64,000 nt of DNA from assembly GCF_900187045.1 (NCBI RefSeq), contig NZ_LT906453.1, positions 310,001 to 374,000 on the forward strand, written 5' to 3'. Made by a program: the position numbers and the translations under genes. This DNA is from Dermatophilus congolensis. GTDB lineage: Bacteria > Actinomycetota > Actinomycetes > Actinomycetales > Dermatophilaceae. Below are positions 1 through 10,107 of the stretch, in pieces (within the stretch, counting starts at the first letter, position 1; every line of letters starts with the position of its first letter). Below the pieces are notes generated by a model. The model did not search any database. It saw nothing but the letters and a program-made list of their open reading frames with translations, and was not told the DNA's origin.

Positions 1-111
1 GGCATTGCGTGTCACGGGGATGGCCAGCAGCGCCACGAAAACAGCGATAACCGCCAGGAAAAACAGCAAGATCCGCTTCAAGCGTCCAGGCAAGCGCCTG
101 AGACCAAACAT
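1..111 (-). CDS. N-terminus of a membrane-anchored protein (cut by window edge)
   Basis: Only the first 37 codons are inside the window; the gene runs off the left edge. The visible part is a short basic segment (RRLPGRLKR) followed by a strongly hydrophobic helix (ILLFFLAVIAVFVALLAI) and then a polar stretch. That is the pattern of a signal anchor or uncleaved signal peptide, so the rest is probably extracytoplasmic. I place the start at 111 because AGGAGG (minus strand, 121-126) lies 9 bases upstream; the in-frame ATG at 120 touches the ribosome site. The family cannot be told from this fragment. Confidence 0.55.
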   Translation of the reverse strand, partial: MFGLRRLPGRLKRILLFFLAVIAVFVALLAIPVTRNA

Positions 112-680
112 CCCCAACATCCTCCTGCCCAAGTGGGGGCGTCCTGCAGGACCCCACGCAGCATCGTGTCGCACGTGTATGAAAAAGAGTCACCATCTCA
201 GCCCTCCATCGCGGAGGAGTTAAGAAAGATGCTCTTGTGTGTTGCGCCGCGCGATGGCTTCAAAGCCTTCGCCGCGGCGCATACATGTTGTGTCCGTGGA
301 GGGGTATCGCGACCATACCGTGCACAGTGTTCTGAAGGCGACGGCGGTTGTAGCCGCTCGACGCCCCCGCATGCTGCGGGCAGCGGACATGGGACACGCG
401 TCCTCACGTTTCACAGTTCCTGAACCCCATTACCGCACAACCACATCAAAGGTTGCTGGTGGTCTCGGCGACCACAAGGAGAACAGATAGCAGATCACCA
501 ATCGACAAAGTTGCTGGTCAAAACCAATATTTCGGGACCAGGAATGACACAACATCGCAACGGAAAAAGAATCACCACCGCAGCGGCGCTGTCATATTGT
601 CATCGGATTGTCACCGTATGTAACCGCACCAGGTTCGGGTACCTGCTCGTTACAGCCCCATCGCGACCTCGCACATAGCA
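112..680. other. Gene-free stretch between the left-edge gene and dps
   Basis: About 570 bases with no open frame that has both a ribosome site and protein-like composition. Short frames on both strands are low-complexity or antisense. It should carry the promoter of the left-edge gene. I see no RNA gene. Confidence 0.4.
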
Positions 681-709
681 AGGCTGCACCCACGCAGTGG
701 GTGCAGCCT
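681..709 (-). terminator. Hairpin terminator after dps
   Basis: A 13-bp perfect inverted repeat (681-693 with 697-709, loop GCA), 18 bases past the dps stop codon. There is no clear T-run on the minus strand. Confidence 0.7.
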
Positions 710-727
710 CAACACCGAAACGTCAGA

Positions 728-1279
728 TCAACGCGCGGCGTCTGCAGCTTCTTCTTCGCTGTTGGTGCCACGCGTGACCAGCTGGCCATCAGTGTCTTCA
801 AGGTGGGCACGAATGAACCAGTGGAACTTCTCCAGCTCAGCAGAGTGGCCGATGAGCATGTCCTCCGAAATCGGATCAATCTCACCCACCGTGCTGATCG
901 CTGCACGGTTAGAAGACACAACCCCCTCATACACCTTGTCCAGCGCAGCCAAGTGCGCGAGCGTGGTGTCACGGCCGAGGCTGTAGTCCTCCCAGTCACG
1001 GTTTTTCACAATGTCGCCCGGGCGTCCGGCAGGAGAACCACCCATAGTCGCAATACGCTCGGCGACCTCATCAGCCCATCCACGGACAAGCTCGATCTGT
1101 GGGTCCAACATCTCGTGAACACCGATGAAGTTACGTCCCACCACGTTCCAGTGCACGTGCTTCAACGTCAGCTGCAAGTCGTTGTAAGCGGCCAGGCGCT
1201 TCTGCAGCACCTCAATGACCTTCTCGCTCTCGCCCTCGTTCATACCGGGAACCGTGTAACCAGACTTCACGTCTGCCAT
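728..1279 (-). CDS. dps: Dps family DNA-binding ferritin-like protein
   Basis: Miniferritin that oxidises and stores iron with hydrogen peroxide and protects DNA during stress; family members form cytoplasmic dodecamers. The 183-residue length is usual. The ferroxidase signature is visible: LKHVHWNVVGRNFIGVHE followed by QIELVRGWADEVAERI, giving the His, Asp and Glu ligands at the dimer interface. I chose the start at 1279 (MADVKSGYT) because AGGAGG sits 5 bases upstream; longer in-frame starts lack a ribosome site. It is monocistronic, with a strong hairpin downstream, and divergent from the subtilase gene. Confidence 0.93.
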   Translation of the reverse strand: MADVKSGYTVPGMNEGESEKVIEVLQKRLAAYNDLQLTLKHVHWNVVGRNFIGVHEMLDPQIELVRGWADEVAERIATMGGSPAGRPGDIVKNRDWEDYSLGRDTTLAHLAALDKVYEGVVSSNRAAISTVGEIDPISEDMLIGHSAELEKFHWFIRAHLEDTDGQLVTRGTNSEEEAADAAR

Positions 1280-1550
1280 GCCGTCCTCCTCGTAATCGAC
1301 AGAGACTTGCGCCACGAGCCGCCATCGGCCCGCTCTCACTGTGCGCAACGACACCTGCGCTTGAGTTATTCCAACCAGCAGCACAATCGGCCACCAGCGA
1401 ACTCATTTACAGCAAGACATACCCCCTGTGACCAGGACAAAAGACACCCCGAAGGGTGAAATGAAAGCCCTCATACATCCCCCCTTGAACGCCGACGTGT
1501 AGGCAACGTCCCCAGCACCCTGACCGGGGACTCTGCACGAAAGGCCATCC

Positions 1551-3302
1551 ATGCGTCGTCGACACTCCGCTCTAGGAATCGCATCTACTCTCGCCATAGC
1601 CCTGGCTCCCCTGGCCACCGCGAGCGCTGCTCCCCGCACCCCCGCCCCGGCCCCAACCCCCACCACCAGCATCACCTACCCCCAAACAACACCAGCAACC
1701 ACGACATACACCGGTGACATCGTGGTCACGTTCAAAAACGGTTCCCCCACCGAAAAAGCAAAAGCTCTAGCCCGGGTCAACAAGAAACACTCAGCCAGCC
1801 TGGCAGTCAAACGCACGATGGCTTCACGCAACCGAGCCGTCATCACTGGCACCAGCACCACCCGCGCAGCACACCTCGCTCAGGCGCTCAAAGCCGACCC
1901 GAACATCGCTACCGCCGAACCCGACATCCGTGTCCACGCCTCAGACATCCCCAACGACCCGCTGTACAGCAGCTCACAGTGGGACCTGAAGAACAGTCCC
2001 GCCGGAATCAACGCACCCGTTGCGTGGAACACCACCACCGGACGCGGAGTAACCGTGGCCGTTATCGACTCCGGAATCACCCGGCACCCCGACCTGGACG
2101 CCCAACTTGTCTCCGGCTACGACTTCATCTCCAGCGCAGACACAGCACGCGACCGCAACGGCCGCGACAGCGACCCCAGCGACATGGGTGACTGGACCAC
2201 CTACAGCCAATGCTTCCGCGGGAGCGAGCCACGAAACTCCTCCTGGCATGGCACACACGTCGCAGGCACCGTCGCCGCCATCGCCAACAACAGCACCGGT
2301 GTGGCAGGCGTGGCCTACAACTCCCGCATCCAGCCCATCCGCGCACTAGGCGCATGCGGTGGCTCCTTGTCTGACATCGCCGACGCCGTCACCTGGGCCT
2401 CCGGCGGCACAGTCGAAGGCGTACCCACCAACCCCACCCCATCCAAAGTGCTGAACCTCAGCCTTGGCGGCCCCGGCGCCTGCTACTCCTTCATGCAAAA
2501 CGCCATCGACGGCGCGGTCTCCCGCGGCTCCACCGTCGTCGTCGCCGCAGGCAACAAAAACACCGACGCTTCCACCTTCTCACCAGCAAACTGCCGCAAC
2601 GTCATCACTGTTGGCGCGACCGGTGGCTCCGCAGCCAAATCATCCTTCAGCAACTACGGCACCACGGTGGCGCTATCTGCTCCCGGCGGCGAAGCTACCC
2701 GCGAGCCGAACAACCAGATCATCTCCACCGTCAACAGCGGCACCACCACTCCCGCCCAGGCCACCTACGGCCCCATGGTCGGAACCTCGCAGGCAACCCC
2801 ACACGTGGCAGCAGTCGCGGCGCTCATGTACTCGCTGGCTCCATCCATGACGCCAGAACAAATCAAAACCACCCTGGTCAACACCACACACCCCTTCGGC
2901 ACCCGACCAAACGTGCCCATGGGTAGCGGCATCCTCGATGCAGCCAAAGCTATCGCTGCAGTCACCGGAGACAACAGCAGCTCCACCCCCACCGCTCCGG
3001 AGCCCAGCAACCCCACCACTCCAGCGACCCGTCCTGCCGCTACCAACGACACCGTCGTGGTCCACCACTACACCCGGCGTGCTCGCGTGAACGTCCTGCA
3101 AAACGACGTCACCACCGCGCAGGTCACCAAAGTTGAACTACTCAACGCCCCCTGCAGCCGCAAACTCTGCGTCACCGTCAACCCTGACAAAACAATCAGC
3201 ATCCGCGCCTCCCTCTTCTGGCACGGAACCACCGCAGTTCAATACACCTTCACCCAAGAAGACGGTCAAACTGGCACCGCCACCCTGACCGTGAAAGCCT
3301 GA
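1551..3302 (+). CDS. Secreted S8 family serine peptidase (subtilisin-like)
   Basis: Exported subtilisin-type protease, 583 residues. In order: signal peptide (basic MRRRH, hydrophobic core, cleavage near ASA-A at about 26); Pro/Thr-rich spacer; inhibitor I9-like propeptide (about 50-130, IVVTFKNG to EPDIRV); catalytic domain about 150-480 with Asp173 (VIDSG), His233 (HGTHVAG) and Ser413 (GTSQATPHVA); a Pro/Thr-rich linker; and a C-terminal beta-rich domain of about 90 residues carrying a close Cys pair (NAPCSRKLC). It is probably a general extracellular protease, a plausible nutrient-release or virulence factor (inference). It stands alone: dps is divergent and a very strong terminator follows. 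Confidence 0.95.
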   Translation: MRRRHSALGIASTLAIALAPLATASAAPRTPAPAPTPTTSITYPQTTPATTTYTGDIVVTFKNGSPTEKAKALARVNKKHSASLAVKRTMASRNRAVITGTSTTRAAHLAQALKADPNIATAEPDIRVHASDIPNDPLYSSSQWDLKNSPAGINAPVAWNTTTGRGVTVAVIDSGITRHPDLDAQLVSGYDFISSADTARDRNGRDSDPSDMGDWTTYSQCFRGSEPRNSSWHGTHVAGTVAAIANNSTGVAGVAYNSRIQPIRALGACGGSLSDIADAVTWASGGTVEGVPTNPTPSKVLNLSLGGPGACYSFMQNAIDGAVSRGSTVVVAAGNKNTDASTFSPANCRNVITVGATGGSAAKSSFSNYGTTVALSAPGGEATREPNNQIISTVNSGTTTPAQATYGPMVGTSQATPHVAAVAALMYSLAPSMTPEQIKTTLVNTTHPFGTRPNVPMGSGILDAAKAIAAVTGDNSSSTPTAPEPSNPTTPATRPAATNDTVVVHHYTRRARVNVLQNDVTTAQVTKVELLNAPCSRKLCVTVNPDKTISIRASLFWHGTTAVQYTFTQEDGQTGTATLTVKA

Positions 3303-3313
3303 GGCACTTACAG

Positions 3314-3365
3314 CTGGCGTGGGTGTGGCCCGGGAGCATCTGCTCCCGGGCCACACCCACGCCAG
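3314..3365 (+). terminator. Very strong hairpin terminator after the subtilase
   Basis: A 25-bp perfect inverted repeat (3314-3338 with 3341-3365) separated by two bases, 11 bases after the stop. It probably blocks read-through into uppP. Confidence 0.85.
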
Positions 3366-3462
3366 AGCTTCTCCACCAATTTCAGACAGATTTCAACCCA
3401 CGCACGAGAAGATCACACAATAACGATCACCATCGACCCCTCCCTGAAACGGAGACCCACTC

Positions 3463-4299
3463 GTGAACTGGCTCCACGCCATCATCCTCGGCGTCGTCGA
3501 AGGCGTCACCGAATTCCTCCCTGTCTCCAGCACCGGTCACCTCACCGTCGCCGAAAAACTTCTCGGCTACGAGATCGACAGCGTCGGCATGACCGCCTTC
3601 ACGGCCGTCATCCAGCTCGGCGCGATCCTCGCCGCAATCATCTACTTCTGGGGCGACATCGTCCGCATCGCAATGGCCTGGCTTCACGGCCTGACCTACC
3701 CCGACGACCGCGACGACCCGGACTACCGCCTCGGCTGGGGCATCATCCTGGGATCTATCCCCGTAGCCGTGGTCGGTTTGTTGTTCAAAAGCCTGATTGA
3801 AACCACCCTGCGCAGCATGTGGGTCGTCGCCGCAGCGCTGCTTGTCTGGTCCATCGTCATGTGGCTAGCTGACCGGCACACCGAAGGCCGCCGCAACATG
3901 GAAGACGTCACCATCACCGACGCCCTCGTCATCGGTGGATTCCAAGCCCTATCTCCCCTGTTCGCAGGTATCTCCCGCTCTGGCGCCACCATGTCCGCTG
4001 GTCTGTTCCGTGGCTTCGACCGCGTCACAGCCACCCGCTTGTCCTTTTTCATGGGGATCCCCGCGCTCGTGGCAGCAGGCGTACTGGAAGGGATCAGCGC
4101 CGCATCTGACATCAGCACCACCGTCGGATGGGTACCCACCATCATCGCCACCATCGCCTCATTCGTGGTCGGCTACGCCTCCATCGCATGGCTGCTGAAG
4201 TTTGTTGCTTCCAACACCTTCAGCTCCTTCATCGTCTACCGTGTCCTGCTCGGCCTAGCCCTCATCGGCCTTCTCGCCGCAGGCATCATCACCGCCTAA
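3463..4299 (+). CDS. uppP: Undecaprenyl-diphosphate phosphatase UppP/BacA
   Basis: Integral membrane enzyme that dephosphorylates undecaprenyl pyrophosphate to recycle the lipid carrier of cell-wall synthesis; it gives basal bacitracin tolerance. 278 residues with about eight membrane segments. The N-terminal signature GVVEGVTEFLPVSSTGH carries the conserved acidic residues and Ser; the second signature appears as AGISRSGATMSAGLF. In most homologues this reads PGxSRSG, so Pro is Ala here, while Arg and both Ser remain. The start is GTG at 3463. It is followed by a classic terminator, so it is transcribed separately from the jet operon downstream. Confidence 0.95.
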   Translation: MNWLHAIILGVVEGVTEFLPVSSTGHLTVAEKLLGYEIDSVGMTAFTAVIQLGAILAAIIYFWGDIVRIAMAWLHGLTYPDDRDDPDYRLGWGIILGSIPVAVVGLLFKSLIETTLRSMWVVAAALLVWSIVMWLADRHTEGRRNMEDVTITDALVIGGFQALSPLFAGISRSGATMSAGLFRGFDRVTATRLSFFMGIPALVAAGVLEGISAASDISTTVGWVPTIIATIASFVVGYASIAWLLKFVASNTFSSFIVYRVLLGLALIGLLAAGIITA

Positions 4300-4317
4300 C
4301 CACCCCTGCCCTACCCC

Positions 4318-4355
4318 GGGGTGCGCCGCTCACAAAAGAGCAGCGCACCCCTTTT
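4318..4355 (+). terminator. Rho-independent terminator after uppP
   Basis: GGGGTGCGCCGCTC (4318-4331) pairs with GAGCAGCGCACCCC (4338-4351) with one mismatch, followed directly by TTTT. Confidence 0.85.
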
Positions 4356-4445
4356 CAATGCCCGCAACACCAACCACCAATTCACACCCTCCCACCCCAC
4401 GGGTTACCGTTCGGAAGCGCACCCGCAAGCGTGAGAGAGAACACC

Positions 4446-5972
4446 ATGACCAGTGACACCGGCGAACTCCACCAGAACTACACCGACATCCTCAACCACC
4501 CCGCCCTCACCCTCCTCCGCCGCCGCGACGCCGCACTCATCCTCACCATCCTCACCAAAGCCTTCGGAACCTCCGGCACCCCCGTCCCCCAAGACCGCAT
4601 GCACGGCCTCACCGAAGCAACCCTCATCGAAACCGAAGGCACCGACCCCACCACCGGACGCCCCACCCGCACCGGACGCGAACTCTGCGACACCTGGCTC
4701 ACCGGAAACACCCGATGGCTCACCCGCATCCTCGCCCCCAACGGCCAAGACGAGGCCTACCGCATGACCCCCGAAGCCGAACACGCACTCGCCTTCGTCA
4801 CCGAACTCACCCGCACCCACATCGTCACCACCGCCACCACCGTCGAAACCCTCCTCGAAGCCGCCCACCGCTGCGCCATCAAAGCCTCCACCGCCCCCAC
4901 CGAACGCAAACGCCTCCTCACCCAACGCCGCAACGAACTCACCCAACAACTCAACGACATCGACACCCAACTCGCCACCATCGACACCACCCCCATCACC
5001 CCCGAACCCAACCACACCGTCCTCAACGAATACCTCAGCGTCCACAACGGACTCGAAACCCTCCTACGCGACCTACGCAACATCAGCACCACCGTCCGCG
5101 CACAAGGCGACCAACTCCGCCACGAATTCCAAACCGACACCCGCGAAACCGGCACCATCATCGACGAATATCTCCAACGCCTCAGCGTCCTATTCAGCCG
5201 CACCCGCGAAGGCCAAGGATTCGAATCAGCCCAACGCCTCCTCAACAACCCCACCCGCGTCAACAACCTCCGCAACGACATCGACACCATCCTCAACCAC
5301 CCCTTCGCCACAACCCTCCCACCCGAACACACCGCCACCACCCGCCGCATGGTCAACGCCATCAACCGCGGCATCGCCGAAGTCATCGACGCCCGCAACC
5401 ACCTCAACACCACCTTCACCCGCTACCTACGCTCCCGACACGCCCCCAACCACAACCTCCTCCCCACCCGCATCCGCGAACTCGAAGCAGCCCTCACCAC
5501 CTGGCAAAAAAACCACAAAACCCACCACCCACTCCCCCTCACCAACCCCCTCACCACCACCGACATCACCACCCTGCGCACCCAACCCCCCACACCAAAA
5601 AACACCACCCACCCTCCACACCCAAAAACCACCACCCACACCAACAACCACTTCAACCCCACCCACCTACGCCACAACGCAGGCCCCCGCTACCGCGAAA
5701 TCACCACCACCATCAACACCCTCCTCACCACCACCAACACCCACCCCACCGCAGCAACCATCCTCAACACCCTCCCACCCGACTGCCAACGCCCCATCGA
5801 CCTCCTCGGCCTACTCACCCTCGCCGCCACCCACGGACACATCACCAACGACGGCACCACCGAAACCATCACCACCACCCGCCCAGACGGCACCCAACGC
5901 ACCCTCACCACCGACCTCGCCACCATCACCACCAACCCCACCCAACCCCACCCAACCAAAGAAACACCATGA
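4446..5972 (+). CDS. jetA: JetA / MksF-like kleisin (DUF3375), Wadjet-type SMC complex
   Basis: Kleisin-like subunit of a Wadjet (JetABCD) or MksBEF SMC complex. In characterised systems it links the two ATPase heads and JetB while the complex extrudes DNA loops and senses small circular plasmids. 508 residues: N-terminal winged-helix part (ILNHPALTLLRRRDAALILTIL), a helical and coiled middle (about 150-340), a low-complexity Thr/Pro/His linker (about 350-410), and a C-terminal winged-helix-like part. Family assignment rests on the overall pattern plus gene order with jetB and jetC. The start at 4446 follows GAGAGAG; the stop overlaps the jetB start (ATGA). The coding strand is extremely C-rich and G-poor at third positions. 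Confidence 0.85.
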   Translation: MTSDTGELHQNYTDILNHPALTLLRRRDAALILTILTKAFGTSGTPVPQDRMHGLTEATLIETEGTDPTTGRPTRTGRELCDTWLTGNTRWLTRILAPNGQDEAYRMTPEAEHALAFVTELTRTHIVTTATTVETLLEAAHRCAIKASTAPTERKRLLTQRRNELTQQLNDIDTQLATIDTTPITPEPNHTVLNEYLSVHNGLETLLRDLRNISTTVRAQGDQLRHEFQTDTRETGTIIDEYLQRLSVLFSRTREGQGFESAQRLLNNPTRVNNLRNDIDTILNHPFATTLPPEHTATTRRMVNAINRGIAEVIDARNHLNTTFTRYLRSRHAPNHNLLPTRIRELEAALTTWQKNHKTHHPLPLTNPLTTTDITTLRTQPPTPKNTTHPPHPKTTTHTNNHFNPTHLRHNAGPRYREITTTINTLLTTTNTHPTAATILNTLPPDCQRPIDLLGLLTLAATHGHITNDGTTETITTTRPDGTQRTLTTDLATITTNPTQPHPTKETP

Positions 5973-6616
5973 ACCAACCCGAAAACCCCCACCGCCTCTT
6001 CCCCACCGACACCGGACGACTCCCCCTCCACGGCCGCCGCGCCCTCATCCTCATCCTCAAAAACACACACCTAGACTCACGCCGCCACCCCGAAGAATGG
6101 GCCGCCCTCCTCGACAACCAAACCACCATCACCTCCACCCTCGCCGACCTCTTCCTCGAACTCACCATCAACACCGACACCGGCATCGCCTACAAGCACC
6201 AAGCCCACTACGAAGGCGACTCCAACTCCTACACACTCCTACGCAACAACCCCCTCACCCCCAACGAAATCCGCCTACTCCTCCACCTACGCCTACTCCT
6301 ACTCCAATACGAAGCCGAAGGACGCACCACCTACACCACCACCGGCCCCGACCTCCTCACCCACCTCGCCACCCAACGCCCCCACAACACCCCCGACCAC
6401 ACCCGCGAACGCGAACGCGACAAAGCCACCATCCGCAACCTCATCCGCGACGGCATCCTCCAACCCCAACGCGGCCAAACCACCCTCGACATCGAAGACG
6501 CCGAATACACCATCTCCCCCATCGTTGAAACACTCCTCACCCCCGAACGCATCACCGAATACACCAACGCCCTCACCAACGACACCACCCCACACACAGG
6601 AGACACAGATGAATAA
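5969..6616 (+). CDS. jetB: JetB / MksE-like KITE subunit (DUF4194)
   Basis: Second accessory subunit of the JetABC SMC complex, a winged-helix dimer that in known systems binds the JetA kleisin and DNA. 215 residues, the usual size. Visible pattern: LPLHGRRALILILKNTHLDSRRHPEEWAALL at the N-terminus, a central EIRLLLHLRLLLLQYEAEG helix, and a late DKATIRNLIRDGILQPQ winged-helix segment. It overlaps jetA by 4 bases (ATGA) and jetC by 8 bases (ATGAATAA), so the three genes are translationally coupled in one operon. It is intact. Confidence 0.85.
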   Translation: MNQPENPHRLFPTDTGRLPLHGRRALILILKNTHLDSRRHPEEWAALLDNQTTITSTLADLFLELTINTDTGIAYKHQAHYEGDSNSYTLLRNNPLTPNEIRLLLHLRLLLLQYEAEGRTTYTTTGPDLLTHLATQRPHNTPDHTRERERDKATIRNLIRDGILQPQRGQTTLDIEDAEYTISPIVETLLTPERITEYTNALTNDTTPHTGDTDE

Positions 6617-9600
6617 CCTGCAGCCCAACAACCTGCAGGACAGCCTCCTCGGCACCGACAACATCACCCCCGGCACCCAACAATGGCGCCTCAACCGCAT
6701 CCATCTCATCAACTGGGGCGGATTCCACGGCGGCCCCCACACCGTCGACATCAACGGCCACACCACCCTCATCGGCGGCGGCACCGGATCCGGCAAATCC
6801 AGCCTCCTGGACGCCTGGACCGCCGTCCTCCAACCACCCCACACCACCGCACTCAACGCAGCCAGCAACGACGTCACCGGCGTACGCGCCCCCGGAGCCC
6901 GCAACGCCCTCACCTACCTACGCGGAAAAACCGGCGAAACCGAACACCCCACCAGCCACCACAACCACGACATCGTCCTACGCGAAGGCACCGTCTGGGG
7001 CGCAATCTCCCTCGAATTCACTTCCACCGCCGGCGGAATCATCACCATCGGCCGCCTCATGTTCGCCACCGAAAACACAACCCGCCCCACCGACCTCACC
7101 AACCGCTGGTTCTCCATCCGCAAACGCATCCCCCTCGACCGATTCCACCCCTACGCCACCCCCACCAACACCTTCCACGCCCGCCGCATGCGTACCGACA
7201 TGCCCGGCCTAGAGATCTACAACACCTACAAACAAGCCGTCGAAGAAGCCTTCATGCCCGCCCTAGGAATCGGCCGCGGCGGCGACGGCAAAAAAGCACT
7301 CGACCTCCTCCACGACATCCAACGCGCCGCCCCCGTCACCTCAATCAACGCCCTCTTCCGCGACCGCGTCCTCGAACGCCCCACCACCTACGAACGCTTC
7401 GACGCCGGACTCCACGAATTCGACACCCTCACCCGCAGCCACACCGAATTCACCAGCATCGTCCAACAAATCGAACTACTCCGCCCCATCACCGAACGCA
7501 AAAAAGCACTCGACACCGCACAACACAACGCCCACCAAGTCACCTCATTCGGCAACCTCCACGGCGGCGAATCCACCTTCGAATACTGGAAAGCCACCAC
7601 CTGGGTCAACATCCTCGACACCGCCGACGACGACCTCACCAACCGCCGAAACACCCTACGCACCGCCGAAAAAAAACGCCGACACCCGCGCCCACGACCT
7701 CACCACCCAAGCCGAAAACCTCCGCCACGACTGGGAAACCCACGGCGGCGGCGACCTCGACCGCCTCCGCCGCGAAGCCCACACCACACGCCGAGAACTC
7801 GAACGCATCCACGACAGACGCACCCGCGCCGCCACCACCACCGGACTCGGCAACAACCTCCCCACCACCCGCGACACCTGGGAAAACGCAACCACACACG
7901 CCCGCACCTTCGAACACACCGCACAAACCCACCTCACCCAACTACGCGAAAACGCCAACACCGCCCTCCTCACCTCCGCAGCCAAAGACAAAGAAGTCAC
8001 CGACCTCGCAGCACAAATCGCCGGACACGAACTACGCGCAGGCAACATCGAAGACAACCTCGACCGCATCCGCCTGCACCTAGCCGAAACCGCAGGAATG
8101 ACCCGCGACCAACTCCCCTTCGTCGCCGAACTCCTCGACATCGCCCCCGGCGAAGAAAACTGGCGCCACGCCGCCGACTCTGCCCTCGGCGGATTCGCCA
8201 CCACCCTCCTCATCCCCCGCGACCAACGCGCCCACTTCAACCGCGCTATCGACGGCATCACCACCCCCCGCCGCATCCAATTCCGATCCGTCGACCCAGA
8301 CCTACCCACCACCCGCAACCCCCACCCCAACAGCCTCGCCTCAAAACTCATCACCAAACCCGGCCACCCCTACGCCGGCTGGCTCAGCCAACGCATCGAC
8401 GACACCTACACCCACATCTGCGTCGAAACCGCCGACGAACTCACCGACGACAACACCCCACGCATCACCCGAGCCGGACAAGAACGCCACGGCGACCGCG
8501 GCGCCATCGGCGGAAACCGCATGCCCATCATCGGATTCCTCAACGAAGCCCGACTCACCGTCCTACGCGAACAACTCGCCACCGCCACCAACAACGCCGA
8601 CATCGCCCGCGCCGCCCACGCCGAAGCCGACCGCGCACTAGAAAACTTCCGAACCCAACGCCGCCAACACAAAGCCCTCCTCGACCTCACCTGGGAAGAC
8701 CTCGACCCCACCCCCACCCAACAACGCCTCGACGACCTCACCGAACGCATCACCACCATCGAAAACGGCTCCACCTCCCTCACCGAAATCGACCAGCGCT
8801 ACCGCGACTGCCTCAACGCCGCCGACGCCGCCAAAAAAGAAGCAGGCAGCCTCGCCGCACAACGACGCACCATCGAAAACGACATCGAAAACATCAGCGA
8901 ACTCAAAGACCGCTGGCTCACCGCCACCGAAAAACAAGAACGCGCAGGCCAAACACTCACTGACGAACAACGCAACTACCTCGACGAACTCCTCGCTGCC
9001 GATGGCCCCAACGCACGAGAACGAGACCAATTCGAAAACGCAACCAACCGCATCCGCCGCACCCTCACCGAAGCCCGCACCCGCGCTGAAGAAGAAGCCG
9101 AACGCGCCCGCGCCGACCTACTACGCATCTTCAGCGACTACCTCAGCAAATGGCCCAACAACAACCTCGCCCCCGAACTCGAGGCCTACCCAGACTTCCT
9201 CGACATCCTCCACCGTCTAGACGCGCACGGAGTTGAAGAACGCCGCCGTGCCTGGGCAGCACAGATCATGCAATGGATCGGTGAACACATCTACGCCATG
9301 ATCCGTGAATTCCAGATCGCCTCCGACGCAATCGAAGAACGCCTCACCCCTATCCAAACCGTTCTAGACACACTCCCCTTCAGCATCCGCGCCAACCGGC
9401 TACGCATACGCGCCAACTACGCACCAGCCAGCGAAGTGCCCCGCTTCCAGAAACAACTACGCGTACTCGCCGAGAACATGACAGCCACCACCGAGACCCT
9501 CGACGACGAGGCCCTCGTTACCTTCGCCGAAGCACAATTCGCTCGTGCTACTCATCTTCTCGCTCAAGTGCGAGAGAAAACTCCTGCCGGCGCAGATAAC

Positions 9601-10038
9601 CGGGTGCGCGATCAGCTCCTCGATGTACGCACTCACCACATTTTCAGTGCCGACGAAGTCGACGCTGAAGGCAATGTTGTAATGAATTACAACAACATCG
9701 CTGGCAAATCAGGCGGAGAAAGCCAAGAGCTGATCGCGTTCATCACCGGCGCGGCTTTGCGCTACCAACTCGGTGACGACAACCGTGCCCGCCCTGTTTT
9801 CGCTCCAGTGATCCTCGACGAGGCATTTATTAAAGCGGACTCGATGACAAGTCACCGTGGTGCAGAAGCATGGCCGCGTTTGGGATTCCAACCCATCGTG
9901 GTTGCCCCTGAAGGATCATTTAATGCTCTAGAGCCTCATTTTGATCAGCTCGTCGCTGTCACTAAAGATCCAGAAGGCCACTCAAGTATTCACATGCTCA
10001 CAGACGCAGAACGTGCTCATGTCAGGGAAGGCGAATAG
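6609..10038 (+). pseudogene. jetC: JetC / MksB-like SMC ATPase, frameshifted as written at an A8 tract
   Basis: SMC-like motor ATPase of the Jet complex, about 1142 residues once the frame is repaired, near the family length. Head N-lobe with Walker A GGGTGSGKSS (Lys about 63); long coiled-coil arms; C-lobe with signature SGGES (about 1033) and Walker B VILDEAF (about 1066). The frame entering at 6609 reads well to about 7676, then turns into Arg/Pro/His-rich nonsense; the +1 frame continues a normal coiled coil (ADTRAHDLTTQAENLRHDW) to 10038. Deleting one A from 7669-7676 joins the halves exactly. All ATPase motifs are present, so the gene may be functional through transcriptional slippage or simply mis-sequenced; real decay is the third option. 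Codon use changes visibly past about 9200. No JetD follows. Confidence 0.85.
7669..7676 (+). other. A8 homopolymer at the jetC frame break
   Basis: Run of eight A inside jetC (GCCG-A8-CGCC). A seven-A version gives one continuous frame. Such runs are known sites of RNA-polymerase slippage, of phase variation, and of sequencing error. Confidence 0.8.
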
Positions 10039-10107
10039 CGACATTCATCATCGGCGATGTCGGTTTTCAATCCTGAAAAGAAGACTTTTCGATGATGTTA
10101 ATGGATT

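Noticed and set aside
608-1459. A 283-codon plus-strand frame opposite dps
   Set aside because: It is antisense to a convincing Dps gene, has no ribosome site and its composition is Arg/His/Val-rich shadow sequence.
4715-5968. Very long Pro/His/Arg-rich frame through jetA
   Set aside because: It is a shadow of the C-rich jetA codons in another frame; only the part from 5969 (jetB) is real protein.
7680-8963. Continuation of the first jetC frame past the A8 run
   Set aside because: The translation becomes Arg/Pro/His low-complexity while the +1 frame carries normal coiled coil and the ATPase C-lobe.
10039-10107. A remnant of jetD between jetC and the phospholipase gene
   Set aside because: Only about 70 bases remain, with stops in every frame and no Toprim-like motif.
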